DNA from: an uncultured Pelagibacteraceae bacterium
GTDB taxonomy: Bacteria; Pseudomonadota; Alphaproteobacteria; Pelagibacterales; Pelagibacteraceae
NCBI GenBank assembly: GCA_902632545.1
Contig: CACPCX010000001.1
Coordinates: 59,629-123,628 of the forward strand
Direction: 5' to 3'
Length of the DNA: 64,000 bases
This document shows positions 42,655-53,198 of this stretch, in pieces; positions within the stretch are counted from its first letter, which is position 1; each line of letters opens with the position of its first letter. The notes under the pieces were generated by a model, which worked only from the letters and a program-made list of their open reading frames with translations, was not told the origin of the DNA and did no database searches. The position numbers and the translations under genes are program-made.

Positions 42655-43395
42655 ATGACAAATAAATATATGTATTTTGTAGCTAATTGGAAAATGTTTG
42701 GTGATTTGAGAACTCTAAATTCACTTGATAAAGTAATAAAGTTTTCCAAAACTAATAAAAAAAATAAGTTAAAAATAGTTTATTGCCCCCCAAATACATT
42801 AATTCGACCATTGTCAAAAAGATTAAAAAAAACCAAAATTGAAGTTGGTGCACAAAATTGTCATCACAGCTATGACTATGGAGCTTATACAGGGCAAGTA
42901 AATTCTAAAATGCTTAAAAATGTTGGAGCTAAATATGTTATTTTGGGGCACTCAGAAAATAGACAGCTAGGTGAAACTGATAATCTAATTAATTTAAAAA
43001 TTAAAAATGCAATTAAATCAGGTCTAAAAATAATATTTTGCATCGGTGAAACTTTGAAAGAAAGAAGAGATAAAAAAACTAATCAGGTTTTAAAAAGACA
43101 AATTGAAAAAGGATTAAAATCAATAAAAAACAAATCCAAAATTATTATAGCTTATGAGCCTGTGTGGTCTATCGGTACAGGTGTAATTCCAAAAGAGAAA
43201 TCTTTAATTCAAACTATTTCATTTATTAAAAGTAGATTTATAAAAAAATATCCTAAAATTTTATATGGTGGATCTGTAAATACTAATAACTCTCATAAAT
43301 TAAAAAAAATTCGCAACATTGATGGTTTTTTGATTGGAGGTGCATCGCATAATCCAAAAAAATTTATTGATATAATTCAAAAAACCATTAATTAG
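42655..43395 (+). CDS. tpiA: Triosephosphate isomerase
   Basis: VANWKMFGDLRT, YVILGHSENRQLGE, AYEPVWSIGTG, ILYGGSVNTNN. Confidence 0.97.
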   Translation: MTNKYMYFVANWKMFGDLRTLNSLDKVIKFSKTNKKNKLKIVYCPPNTLIRPLSKRLKKTKIEVGAQNCHHSYDYGAYTGQVNSKMLKNVGAKYVILGHSENRQLGETDNLINLKIKNAIKSGLKIIFCIGETLKERRDKKTNQVLKRQIEKGLKSIKNKSKIIIAYEPVWSIGTGVIPKEKSLIQTISFIKSRFIKKYPKILYGGSVNTNNSHKLKKIRNIDGFLIGGASHNPKKFIDIIQKTIN

Positions 43396-43401
43396 GCTTC
43401 C

Positions 43402-43701
43402 ATGGAAACTTTGTTATTAGTAATTAACATCATACTTGCGGTTATTTTAGTCCTTTTAGTTTTGTTACAAAAATCAGAGGGTGGTGCTCTCGGTATTGGA
43501 GTTTCTCAAGAAAATTTTATGTTATCTAGATCAGCAGGTAGTTTCATGACAAAAGCTACTGCAATTGTAGCAACACTTTTTATTATCTGCAGTTTAGCTC
43601 TCACAATAATTTCAAGAGCAGAACTTACCCCTACTAGCTCAGTATTAGATACTGTTGAGGAAAAAACTGAAGATACACCCTCAATTCCAGAAAATAATTA
43701 A
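43402..43701 (+). CDS. secG: Preprotein translocase subunit SecG
   Basis: Two TM helices, LVLLQKSEGGALGIG; between tpiA and pyrG. Confidence 0.9.
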   Translation: METLLLVINIILAVILVLLVLLQKSEGGALGIGVSQENFMLSRSAGSFMTKATAIVATLFIICSLALTIISRAELTPTSSVLDTVEEKTEDTPSIPENN

Positions 43702-43745
43702 TTAATCCTTTTCATTTCTTTTTTTATTCGCTATAAGATACTTCC

Positions 43746-45362
43746 ATGGCGCGATATATATTTGTGACTGGCGGCGTGGTCTCTTCACTTGGTAAAGGTC
43801 TTTCTTCAGCATCGCTAGCTTATTTACTGCAATCTAGAGGCTATAAAGTTAGATTAAGAAAATTAGATCCTTATTTAAATGTAGACCCTGGAACAATGAG
43901 TCCATTCCAGCACGGTGAGGTGTATGTAACAGATGATGGTGCAGAAACAGATTTAGATCTTGGCCATTACGAGAGATTTTCAGGTGTATCAGCAAAAAAA
44001 TCTGACAATATTACTACAGGAAAAATATATAATGATGTTTTGAAAAAAGAGCGTAAAGGAGAGTATTTAGGTAAAACAGTTCAAGTCATCCCTCATATAA
44101 CTGATCGTATAAAACAGTTTATAAAAAACGACTCAACTAAAGAAGATTTTGTAATTTGTGAAATTGGTGGAATAGTAGGAGATATAGAGAGCTTACCATT
44201 TGTAGAAGCAATAAGACAATTATCAAATGATGTTGGTAAAAAGAATGCTTTATTTATTCATTTAACATTAGTACCATATTTAAAAGCTTCTGATGAAATA
44301 AAAACAAAACCAACACAACATTCAGTTAAAGAATTAAGAAGCATTGGTATTCAACCAGATATAATAATTTGTAGATCTGAAAGACCCATTCCTTTGGAAC
44401 ATAGGAAAAAAATTTCATTATTCTGTAATGTAGGAATACAAAATGTAATAGAAACGGTTGATGTAAAAACAATTTATGAGGCACCAATTAGTTTTTTTAA
44501 TCAAAAATTAGATATTCAGGTTTTAAATTATTTTAAATTAAAATCAAAAAAACCTGCAAATTTGAAACCTTGGAAAAAAATTACAAAAATTATATTACAA
44601 AATAAAAAACAAGTTAATATTGCAATTATTGGTAAGTATGTAGAACTTAAAGATGCATATAAATCTTTGGATGAAGCTTTAACACATGGAGGTATTGATA
44701 ATAATATAAAAATAAAATTAATAAGAATAGACTCTGAAAAATTAAAAGTTTCTGAAATAAAGAAAAAGCTTAATAATATTTCAGGAATTCTGATACCTGG
44801 TGGTTTTGGTAAAAGAGGAACCGATGGAAAAATAGAGGCAATAAAACACGCTAGAATAAATAAAATACCCTTTTTAGGAATTTGTTATGGAATGCAAATG
44901 GCAATAATTGAATTTGCTAGAAACCAATTAAATTTAAAAAAAGCAACATCAAGTGAATTTGATAAAAAGGGTTTACCTATAATAGGTTTAATAAATGAGT
45001 GGACAAAAAATGGTAAAAAAATTAAAGGAACTGACAAAGATCTTGGCGGCACTATGAGATTAGGTTCTTATGATGCTAAATTAAAAGAAAACTCAAAGAT
45101 AAGAAAAATATATAAATCTAAACTAATCAAAGAGAGACATAGACATAGATATGAAGTGAATATTGTATTTAAAGATAAATTTGAAAAAAAAGGGATGATT
45201 TTTTCAGGTTTATCACCAGATAACAAGTTGCCAGAGATTATCGAGTTAAAAAACCATCCTTGGTTTATAGGTGTTCAGTTTCATCCTGAATTTAAATCTA
45301 GACCTTTGTCACCTCATCCTTTATTCTCATCATTTATCAAAGCAGCAAAAAATCATAAATGA
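43746..45362 (+). CDS. pyrG: CTP synthase
   Basis: [69 protein letters not shown]. Confidence 0.98.
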   Translation: MARYIFVTGGVVSSLGKGLSSASLAYLLQSRGYKVRLRKLDPYLNVDPGTMSPFQHGEVYVTDDGAETDLDLGHYERFSGVSAKKSDNITTGKIYNDVLKKERKGEYLGKTVQVIPHITDRIKQFIKNDSTKEDFVICEIGGIVGDIESLPFVEAIRQLSNDVGKKNALFIHLTLVPYLKASDEIKTKPTQHSVKELRSIGIQPDIIICRSERPIPLEHRKKISLFCNVGIQNVIETVDVKTIYEAPISFFNQKLDIQVLNYFKLKSKKPANLKPWKKITKIILQNKKQVNIAIIGKYVELKDAYKSLDEALTHGGIDNNIKIKLIRIDSEKLKVSEIKKKLNNISGILIPGGFGKRGTDGKIEAIKHARINKIPFLGICYGMQMAIIEFARNQLNLKKATSSEFDKKGLPIIGLINEWTKNGKKIKGTDKDLGGTMRLGSYDAKLKENSKIRKIYKSKLIKERHRHRYEVNIVFKDKFEKKGMIFSGLSPDNKLPEIIELKNHPWFIGVQFHPEFKSRPLSPHPLFSSFIKAAKNHK

Positions 45363-46183
45363 ATAGTATTAAAGTAAATTGTGGAAATATAGAAATCTCA
45401 AATGATAACAAGATTTGTGTTATCGCAGGTCCTTGCCAACTTGAAACTGAGCAGCACGCAATGGATATGGCTGGAAAAATTCAAGAAATTACAAAAAAAT
45501 TTAAATTAGGATTTATATACAAAACTTCTTTTGATAAAGCTAATAGAACAAGCTTGAAAGGAAAAAGAGGTGCAGGCATAGATGCTTCATTGCCTATTTT
45601 TGACAAAATTAAAAAAGAATTAAATGTTCCAATTTTGACTGACATTCATAATGTTGAACAATGTTCTATAGTCTCTAATCATGTTGATATTCTTCAAATT
45701 CCTGCCTTTTTATGTAGACAAACAGATTTATTAATAGCCGCAGCAAAAACTAATAAAATTATTAATGTTAAAAAAGGTCAGTTCTTAGCACCTTGGGATA
45801 TGGTTAATGTTACTAAAAAAATTTCAGACTCAGGTAATAAAAATATTTTAGTTACAGAAAGAGGAGTAAGCTTTGGTTATAATACTTTGGTTTCAGATAT
45901 GAGATCATTACCAATTATGGCCAAAAATGGTTATCCAGTTATTTTTGATGCTACTCATTCTGTTCAACAGCCAGGTGGTCAAGGTGAAGCTTCTGGTGGG
46001 CAAAGAGAATTTGTTGAATACTTGGCAAGAGCAGCGGTGGCTGTTGGTGTTGCCGGAGTATTTATTGAAACTCATCAAGACCCTGACAATGCTCCATCAG
46101 ATGGTCCTAACATGGTGCCATTGAATAAATTAGAGAGTTTATTAAAACAATTATACGATATTGATAATCTAATTAAAAAATAG
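45359..46183 (+). CDS. kdsA: 3-deoxy-8-phosphooctulonate synthase
   Basis: [45 protein letters not shown]. Confidence 0.97.
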   Translation: MNSIKVNCGNIEISNDNKICVIAGPCQLETEQHAMDMAGKIQEITKKFKLGFIYKTSFDKANRTSLKGKRGAGIDASLPIFDKIKKELNVPILTDIHNVEQCSIVSNHVDILQIPAFLCRQTDLLIAAAKTNKIINVKKGQFLAPWDMVNVTKKISDSGNKNILVTERGVSFGYNTLVSDMRSLPIMAKNGYPVIFDATHSVQQPGGQGEASGGQREFVEYLARAAVAVGVAGVFIETHQDPDNAPSDGPNMVPLNKLESLLKQLYDIDNLIKK

Positions 46184-47439
46184 TGATTAAAATTTTAAAG
46201 ATTAAAGGACGTCAAGTATTTGACAGTAGAGGAAATCCTACTGTAGAGGCAGAAGTTTATACTAAGAATAATTCTGCATCTGCAATTTGTCCCTCTGGTG
46301 CATCTACAGGAACTTTTGAAGCTTTTGAAAAAAGAGATCATAATAATAAAAGATATTTGGGAAAAAGTGTTTTAAATGCTGTTAATTTAATTAACACAAA
46401 AATTTCAAAAAAATTAAAAGGACAAAGTATTCACAATCAAGAAAGAATTGATGCATTGCTAATCAATCTAGATGGTACAAGACAAAAAAAAAATTTAGGA
46501 GCTAATGCGATGTTGGCTGTTTCTATGGCTGTTAAAAAACTTTCTGCAAAAGTGAAAAAATTACCTTTATATAAAACTTTCTCTCAAAAAAATAATTTTC
46601 AATTACCATACCCATTAATGAATATTATTAATGGTGGAGCTCATGCGAATAATGGTCTTAGAATTCAAGAATTTATGATCAGACCAGATCGAGCAAAAAG
46701 TTTTTCTGATGCTATGAGAATATGTTTTGTTGTAATTAAAAACCTAAGTAAATTGATAAAGAATAAAGGTTTATCAACATCTGTAGGAGATGAGGGTGGG
46801 TTCGCACCAATGATTAGTAGTAATAACCAAGCATTAGATTTGATTGTTGGTGCAATTAGAAAATCAGGGTTTATTAATGGTAAAGATGTTTCAATTTGTT
46901 TAGACGTAGCAGCAAATGAATTATTCAAAAAAAAGAAATATTCAATCCATTCAAAAAAATACATTTCAGTAGAGAAATCAATTGAAGAGTATCAAAAGAT
47001 TATAAAAAAATATAAAATCAAATCAATAGAAGACCCATTTGCTGAAAATGATTGGTTAGCATGGAACAAATTAATGAAATCAATTAAAAAAGTTCAGATA
47101 GTAGGCGATGATTTGTATGTAACAAACCTTGAAAGATTAAAGAAAGGATTTTTGAATATTTCATCAAATTCTATTTTAATAAAACTAAACCAAATTGGTA
47201 CAGTTTCAGAAACACTTGATGTAATTAAATTTGCTCAAACTATTGGATATAAAACTATTATTTCTCATAGATCGGGTGATAGTGAAGATACATTTATTGC
47301 TGATTTAGCAGTAGGAACTAATTCAAACCAAATTAAAACAGGCTCATTAGCTAGATCTGAAAGAGTAGCAAAATATAATCAATTGATACGTATTGAAGAA
47401 GAACTTGGAAAAAAAGCTAGGATGAATAGAATCAATTAA
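46183..47439 (+). CDS. eno: Enolase (GTG start, overlapping the kdsA TAG)
   Basis: GRQVFDSRGNPTVEAEV, PSGASTGTFEA, SVGDEGGFAP, KLNQIGTVSETL, SHRSGDSEDTFIADLAV. Confidence 0.97.
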   Translation: MIKILKIKGRQVFDSRGNPTVEAEVYTKNNSASAICPSGASTGTFEAFEKRDHNNKRYLGKSVLNAVNLINTKISKKLKGQSIHNQERIDALLINLDGTRQKKNLGANAMLAVSMAVKKLSAKVKKLPLYKTFSQKNNFQLPYPLMNIINGGAHANNGLRIQEFMIRPDRAKSFSDAMRICFVVIKNLSKLIKNKGLSTSVGDEGGFAPMISSNNQALDLIVGAIRKSGFINGKDVSICLDVAANELFKKKKYSIHSKKYISVEKSIEEYQKIIKKYKIKSIEDPFAENDWLAWNKLMKSIKKVQIVGDDLYVTNLERLKKGFLNISSNSILIKLNQIGTVSETLDVIKFAQTIGYKTIISHRSGDSEDTFIADLAVGTNSNQIKTGSLARSERVAKYNQLIRIEEELGKKARMNRIN

Positions 47440-47741
47440 TGCTTCAATTAATAAAAAAAAATTATTTTTTATTAATATCAGTTTTTCTTATTTTTTATTT
47501 TGTTTTTAATCTTGTTTCCGGTGAAAGAGGACTTTTTTCTTACATAGACAAGAAAGTAATTTTGTCTGACTTGAAAAATGAAGAATTATCTCTAGCTAAA
47601 AAAATAGAGGATATTGATCATAAAAATTCACTATTGAGCGACAATTTAGATCTAGATTTTATAGAGACTTTAATTAGAGAAAGATTCTTATTTGGAAAAG
47701 AAGATGAAACAATTTATATAATTAAAAAGAATGAAAATTAA
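47439..47741 (+). CDS. Septum formation initiator family protein (FtsB-like)
   Basis: Single TM then coiled coil, [10 protein letters not shown]...[18 protein letters not shown]; follows eno. Confidence 0.82.
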   Translation: MLQLIKKNYFLLISVFLIFYFVFNLVSGERGLFSYIDKKVILSDLKNEELSLAKKIEDIDHKNSLLSDNLDLDFIETLIRERFLFGKEDETIYIIKKNEN

Positions 47742-48657
47742 AGTTAGACATCCTGAAAAAGTTAATAAACCTATAAATCCAATCAAAAAAAAACCAGAAT
47801 GGATAAGATCTAAATTATCAAACAGTAGAGAGTTCTTCTTAACTAAAACTGTAGTCAATCAAAATAATTTAGTAACCGTATGCCAGGAAGCCAATTGTCC
47901 AAACATTACAGAATGCTGGAGTAAGAGGCATGCAACATTCATGATTATGGGAGATACATGCACGAGAGCTTGTGCTTTTTGTGATGTAAAGACTGGTAAG
48001 CCTGAAGGTTTAGATCCATTTGAACCCTATAAAATTTCTAACGCTGTAAAAAAATTAAATTTAAAACATGTTGTTATTACTTCGGTTGATAGAGATGATC
48101 TTGAAGACGGTGGATCTAATCATTTTTATGAAGTAATTGAGGCTACACGTAAAAGAAATCCAGAAACATCTATTGAAGTTTTAACTCCAGATTTTCTTAG
48201 AAAAGGAGATGCGTATAAAAAACTTTTAGAAGCTGATTTGGATGTTTTCAATCATAACATTGAGACTGTACCACGTCTTTATCTTAAGGTAAGGCCTGGT
48301 GCAAGGTATTTTGGATCTTTAGAACTTTTAAAGAATGTCAAAAAATTTAATAAAAAAGTTTTTACAAAGTCTGGATTAATGGTTGGTCTTGGTGAAGATA
48401 AGGACGAACTTATTCAAGTAATGGATGATTTAAGAACAGCAGAGGTTGATTTTTTAACTATTGGTCAATACTTACAACCATCACCTAAACATCACCCGCT
48501 AAGCAGGTATTATCACCCTGATGAATTTAAAGAATTAGAAAATATTGCAAAAACAAAAGGTTTCTTACTTATTTCTTCATCGCCACTAACGAGATCATCG
48601 TATCATGCAGACGAAGATTTCGCGAAACTTAAAAAAAAGAGAATACAAAATAATTAA
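47731..48657 (+). CDS. lipA: Lipoyl synthase
   Basis: [41 protein letters not shown]. Confidence 0.97.
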   Translation: MKIKVRHPEKVNKPINPIKKKPEWIRSKLSNSREFFLTKTVVNQNNLVTVCQEANCPNITECWSKRHATFMIMGDTCTRACAFCDVKTGKPEGLDPFEPYKISNAVKKLNLKHVVITSVDRDDLEDGGSNHFYEVIEATRKRNPETSIEVLTPDFLRKGDAYKKLLEADLDVFNHNIETVPRLYLKVRPGARYFGSLELLKNVKKFNKKVFTKSGLMVGLGEDKDELIQVMDDLRTAEVDFLTIGQYLQPSPKHHPLSRYYHPDEFKELENIAKTKGFLLISSSPLTRSSYHADEDFAKLKKKRIQNN

Positions 48658-49112
48658 TGCCAAAAGCATCAGTTACGAGATTAATTGAATGTAAAAGAAA
48701 TCAACTGATTGATTTAGTTCTCGATATTGAGAAATATCCTGAGTTTGTCCCATTTTGCCTCGGATCAAGAGTTTATGAAAGAAACACGAGAGAAAATCTA
48801 ACCTTAATTATTGCCGACCTGACAATTGGCAAAGGTCCTTTCAAAGATACTTATAAAAGTGATGTTCAATTTAACAAAAAAACTAACATAATTAAAGTAA
48901 CCAATATTGGTGGACCTTTAAGACACCTTGAAAACAATTGGAAATTTATAGAATCTGACAACTGTACTGAAATTTTATTTGATATTGATTTTGAAATTGA
49001 AAATAAATTTCTTAATGTAGTTATGACAAAATCATTTCAGTATGGATTAAATAAAATAGCTGATGCATTTCAAAAAAGAGCACAAGATTTGTATCAACCT
49101 TTAAAAAACTAA
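48657..49112 (+). CDS. RatA/Coq10-type polyketide cyclase family protein
   Basis: START-like, DIEKYPEFVPFCLGSRVYER...LTIGKGPFKDTYKSDV; follows lipA. Confidence 0.85.
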   Translation: MPKASVTRLIECKRNQLIDLVLDIEKYPEFVPFCLGSRVYERNTRENLTLIIADLTIGKGPFKDTYKSDVQFNKKTNIIKVTNIGGPLRHLENNWKFIESDNCTEILFDIDFEIENKFLNVVMTKSFQYGLNKIADAFQKRAQDLYQPLKN

Positions 49113-49125
49113 AAAAAGGAAATAA

Positions 49126-49341
49126 ATGAAAAAAGTTGATAAAAAAAGACATTTAGCAAAAACTATAACTTGGAGAATAATTGCTAGTGCAGATACATTT
49201 TTAATAGCATGGATAATTACAGGTAAGTTTGATTGGGCAGGAACCATTGCAGGTATTGAAGTATTAACAAAAATGTTTTTATACTATTTTCATGAAAGAG
49301 CATGGTATAATTTCAGCAAATTTGGAGTTAGCAAAAACTAA
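49126..49341 (+). CDS. DUF2061 family membrane protein
   Basis: RHLAKTITWRIIASADTFLIAWIITG...GIEVLTKMFLYYFHERAW. Confidence 0.82.
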   Translation: MKKVDKKRHLAKTITWRIIASADTFLIAWIITGKFDWAGTIAGIEVLTKMFLYYFHERAWYNFSKFGVSKN

Positions 49342-49802
49342 ATAAGATTTAATAATTTTTTTATAGCTTCTTTTACGGTTAATAATTGTATTTTATTACG
49401 ATTCTTAGATTTAAATTTATGTTCATGGATTTTTAAATAGTTTCCTTTTTTTATCCCTATATAAACCAAACCAACTGGCTTATGTTTTGATCCACCGCCT
49501 GGTCCTGCAATACCAGTTATTGATACATTAATTCTACTTTTTGAGATTTTTGATAAGTTTTTGACCATTACTTTGCAACACTCCTTACTGACAGCACCAT
49601 ATTTTTTGATGATATTTTTATTTACTCTTAATATCTTAATTTTTGCTTGATTAGAGTAGGTCGTAAGACCCATTTGAAAATACTTCGATGAATTAGATAA
49701 TTTAGTTAAATTATGAGCTAACAAACCGCCAGTACAAGACTCGGCTAGAGATATAGTTAACTTTTTTTTAATTAGTTTTTTATGAAGTGATTTAATGCTC
49801 AT
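49338..49802 (-). CDS. CinA C-terminal-domain protein / nicotinamide-nucleotide amidase
   Basis: SLAESCTGGLLAHNLT, NVSITGIAGPGGGSKHKPVGLVYIGI. Confidence 0.93.
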   Translation of the reverse strand: MSIKSLHKKLIKKKLTISLAESCTGGLLAHNLTKLSNSSKYFQMGLTTYSNQAKIKILRVNKNIIKKYGAVSKECCKVMVKNLSKISKSRINVSITGIAGPGGGSKHKPVGLVYIGIKKGNYLKIHEHKFKSKNRNKIQLLTVKEAIKKLLNLI

Positions 49803-50308
49803 TAAAATTTTAGACTAATTAAGTAAATTAATATCATGGCATATAATCCAGCAATTATATCATCCATGATTATTCCAAAATAGTTTTTATAATTTTTGTC
49901 AAAATAATTTACTGGAAAAGGTTTCAAAATATCAAAAAATCTAAAAAATATAAAAGAAAAAATATAATAAATTTCGATAGGACTATTTATTTGATTAGTT
50001 TGATTTAAATATAATAATAAAATAATTGGCATTGATTGACCTAAGACTTCATCTATTACAATTTGCCGAGGGTCTTTATTTTCAAATTCGGCTTCTGAGT
50101 CTTTTACAGCATAAAAAGAGTAAAAAAATAAAAGTATAAAAAAAATGATTGAAAATTTAAGATCATTATAACCAAGAACTTCATAGGCAATGTATAGAAA
50201 AACTACAGTTACAGCAGAAGTAATAGTACCAGGAATTTTAGTTAAATATCCATAACCAAAGAAAGTAGATAGCAAGATATTAATTTTTTTCATTCTGATA
50301 TTGAGCAA
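49802..50308 (-). CDS. pgpA: Phosphatidylglycerophosphatase A
   Basis: GYLTKIPGTITSAV, DPRQIVIDEVLGQ, FFRFFDILKPFPVNYFD, GIIMDDIIAG. Confidence 0.93.
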   Translation of the reverse strand: MLNIRMKKINILLSTFFGYGYLTKIPGTITSAVTVVFLYIAYEVLGYNDLKFSIIFFILLFFYSFYAVKDSEAEFENKDPRQIVIDEVLGQSMPIILLLYLNQTNQINSPIEIYYIFSFIFFRFFDILKPFPVNYFDKNYKNYFGIIMDDIIAGLYAMILIYLISLKF

Positions 50309-51390
50309 ATAACTTCACAAGCTATAGCTTTTTCCTTTCCAATCAATCCAAGTTTTTCAACAGTTTTACCTTTTAGATTTATTAATTCTTTATCTATACC
50401 CAATAACTTAGATAAAGATTTAATAATTTTATCTCTATACTTTGAAACTTTTGGTTTTTCACAAATCAAATTTATATCTAGATTATTAATAAAATAGTTT
50501 TTTTTATTTAAAATTTCATTGATAGGTTTAAGCATTTTTGGAGATCTAATATTTTTAAATTTTTTTTGATTATCAGGAAAAAAAGTTCCAATATCCTTTT
50601 TTTTCATCGCTCCTAAAATAGAGTCTATTACAGAGTGAATAATTACGTCACCATCTGAATGACCTTTAAGACCTGAATGAAAAGGGATTTTTATCCCACC
50701 TAGAAAAAGCTTTTTACCCTTTATTAACCTATGTATATCAAATCCAATTCCAAAATAAGTTTTGTTGTTTTCTAAATCTTCTTTGTATGTGATTTTATTA
50801 TTTAAATTTTCACCTTTAATGATTTTTATTTTCAAATTATTTTCAATAAATAATGTAGCTTCATCTGTAACCTTATTTTTTTGTTTTACAGACAAGCTGT
50901 ATAAATCTTTAAATTTAAACGCTTGTGGTGTTTGCGTTAAGTAGGAATTATTTCGATTTAAATTAAAAAGTTGGTTTTTAATCATGTATTTAATAGAATC
51001 TTTTGAATTTATAGCAGGTATAACTGCTCTATAATTTTTAAGGGTTTTAATTAAGTTATTTAGAAGTTTAATTGTAAAATTTGGTCTTGCAGCATCGTGA
51101 ATTAAAACATTATTAGGTTTAAATTTTTTAATATATTTTAAGGCAATTAATGAAGAGTCAGATCTTTCCTTTCCACCTTTAATAATCAAAACATTTTTAG
51201 CTAATTTTTCCTTAATATTTTTTTTATTATTTACAACCAATATAATTTTTTTGAACAGCTTTGATTTTATTGCTTTTTCAAGAGAATGTTTAAAAAGAGC
51301 CTTGTTTTTATAAATATTAAATTGTTTTGGATTATTTGAATTAAATCTTTTGCTTTGTCCTGATGCTAGTATTATAAAATAATTATTCAT
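50290..51390 (-). CDS. ispDF: Bifunctional IspD/IspF (MEP cytidylyltransferase / MECDP synthase)
   Basis: IspD: ILASGQSKRFN, VLIHDAARPN, TQTPQAFK; IspF: GIGFDIHRLIKGK, GHSDGDVIIHSVIDSILGA. Confidence 0.96.
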   Translation of the reverse strand: MNNYFIILASGQSKRFNSNNPKQFNIYKNKALFKHSLEKAIKSKLFKKIILVVNNKKNIKEKLAKNVLIIKGGKERSDSSLIALKYIKKFKPNNVLIHDAARPNFTIKLLNNLIKTLKNYRAVIPAINSKDSIKYMIKNQLFNLNRNNSYLTQTPQAFKFKDLYSLSVKQKNKVTDEATLFIENNLKIKIIKGENLNNKITYKEDLENNKTYFGIGFDIHRLIKGKKLFLGGIKIPFHSGLKGHSDGDVIIHSVIDSILGAMKKKDIGTFFPDNQKKFKNIRSPKMLKPINEILNKKNYFINNLDINLICEKPKVSKYRDKIIKSLSKLLGIDKELINLKGKTVEKLGLIGKEKAIACEVICSISE

Positions 51391-51415
51391 TTATATTGGT
51401 AGTTTTTATATTCAA

Positions 51416-53197
51416 ATGTACGAATTTATTAAAAAAAATATATACTTAATAATATTATTTATTATCACATTATCGATAGGTTTTTTAACCTTTTTAACTT
51501 TTATAGATAAAGGATTTATTGAATTAACCGATCAAAATTTACAAATATTATTGGTTCTTAATATTTTTCTTTTATTAACACTCTTTATATTTATTTTCAT
51601 AGAAATTAGAAGTGCCATTAAAAATGACATTGATAAAGATGGTTTTAAATCAAATAAAAAATATATTACATATTTTGGTTTATTCACATTAATTCCGTCA
51701 CTACTGATATCAATATTTTCGTTATTTTTATTTTCTTTTGCTTTAGAAAAATATTTTGACAAAAAAGTTACAACTGTTGTTAATAATTCTTATGAATTGG
51801 CAAGGAATTATGTTGATGAAATCAGAAATAAAATTCAATCAGATATTGTTTTAATTGCTTTTGATACTAACAAAAGTAAAAAATTTTTAAATAATAATAC
51901 TAATGAGTACAGAAGGTTTCTAAATACTCAAAAATTAATTAGAAATGTAGATGAAATACATATCATAGATATTAATAAAGAAATTTTATTTACCACCTTA
52001 AATGAAGATCAGCAATATACACCTCCATTAGACAAGGCATTAAATCTAGTATTAGATGACGATCGTCCATTAAAAATTATTAATGCGCCAGAAAATATTT
52101 CTGCGGCTATAATGAGGCTACAAAATTTTGAAGATAGATTTTTATATGTTGTTAAATATTTAGATAAAGATATATCAAAGTATTTGGCCGAGTCTCAAGA
52201 AGCAATTAATTTTTACTATACTGTAGAAGAAAAAAGTACTGGTATTAAAATTTCATTTGCTATTATTTATATTATCGTTGTTAGTGTTCTATTATTTGTG
52301 TCTATATCTATAGCTATAAGATTTTCATCAAGATTTTTTAGGTCTATAAATAATCTCATAATTGCTTCAACATCAATTGGTCAAGGAAATTTTGATGCAA
52401 AAGTACCAGAAGTAAAGACCGATAAAGACCTTGAAAATTTAAATAAAAATTTTAATTTAATGATTGATAGATTGAAAAATCAGCAAGAAAAATTAATAAT
52501 TAATGAAAGACACGAGGCCTGGGGAAGTTTAGCTAGAAAACTTGCTCATGAAATAAAAAATCCTCTTACGCCAATTCAATTAACTATTGATAGACTAAAA
52601 AACAAATATTCTAATGAACTCAAAAAAAGTGAGTCAAATAATTTTAAGGAAAATTTAAAAATTATTAACAATCAAATTAAACAAATTGAAAAATTAGTTA
52701 ACGAGTTTTCTGATTTTGCAAGGATGCCAAAACCTATTTTTAGAGAAAATAATTTAGTAGATTTGATTGATGACAATATTAAATTATTAAAAGAATTAGA
52801 TAATTCTATTAATATTACATTTAATAAAAATTTAGATAAAATTTTACTTGAAAGTGATAAAGAACAAATAAGCAGGGTATTTTTAAATTTGATTAAAAAT
52901 TCAATAGAAAGTATCAATCAGAAAGCTCAAAATAATAGAAATTTCAATAAAAAAATCACTATTGAACTTATTCAAGAACATAGCCACATTAGAGCTACAA
53001 TTGAAGATAATGGTATTGGTTTTAGTAAATTGAAAAATAATATTAAAGATATACTTAATCCGTATTTTACAACTAAGAAAAATGGGACTGGTTTGGGATT
53101 GTCGATAGTAAACAAAATAGTTAATGACCATAATGGTAAAATTGATTTTATATCAAAAGATGATGGAGCAAAAATTAATATAATATTTTTAAAATAG
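51416..53197 (+). CDS. ntrY: Two-component sensor histidine kinase NtrY
   Basis: N-terminal TM region, HAMP, HEIKNPLTPIQLTIDRLKNK, NLIKNSIES, DNGIGF, GTGLGLSIV; followed by ntrX. Confidence 0.9.
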   Translation: MYEFIKKNIYLIILFIITLSIGFLTFLTFIDKGFIELTDQNLQILLVLNIFLLLTLFIFIFIEIRSAIKNDIDKDGFKSNKKYITYFGLFTLIPSLLISIFSLFLFSFALEKYFDKKVTTVVNNSYELARNYVDEIRNKIQSDIVLIAFDTNKSKKFLNNNTNEYRRFLNTQKLIRNVDEIHIIDINKEILFTTLNEDQQYTPPLDKALNLVLDDDRPLKIINAPENISAAIMRLQNFEDRFLYVVKYLDKDISKYLAESQEAINFYYTVEEKSTGIKISFAIIYIIVVSVLLFVSISIAIRFSSRFFRSINNLIIASTSIGQGNFDAKVPEVKTDKDLENLNKNFNLMIDRLKNQQEKLIINERHEAWGSLARKLAHEIKNPLTPIQLTIDRLKNKYSNELKKSESNNFKENLKIINNQIKQIEKLVNEFSDFARMPKPIFRENNLVDLIDDNIKLLKELDNSINITFNKNLDKILLESDKEQISRVFLNLIKNSIESINQKAQNNRNFNKKITIELIQEHSHIRATIEDNGIGFSKLKNNIKDILNPYFTTKKNGTGLGLSIVNKIVNDHNGKIDFISKDDGAKINIIFLK

Positions 53198-53198
53198 T

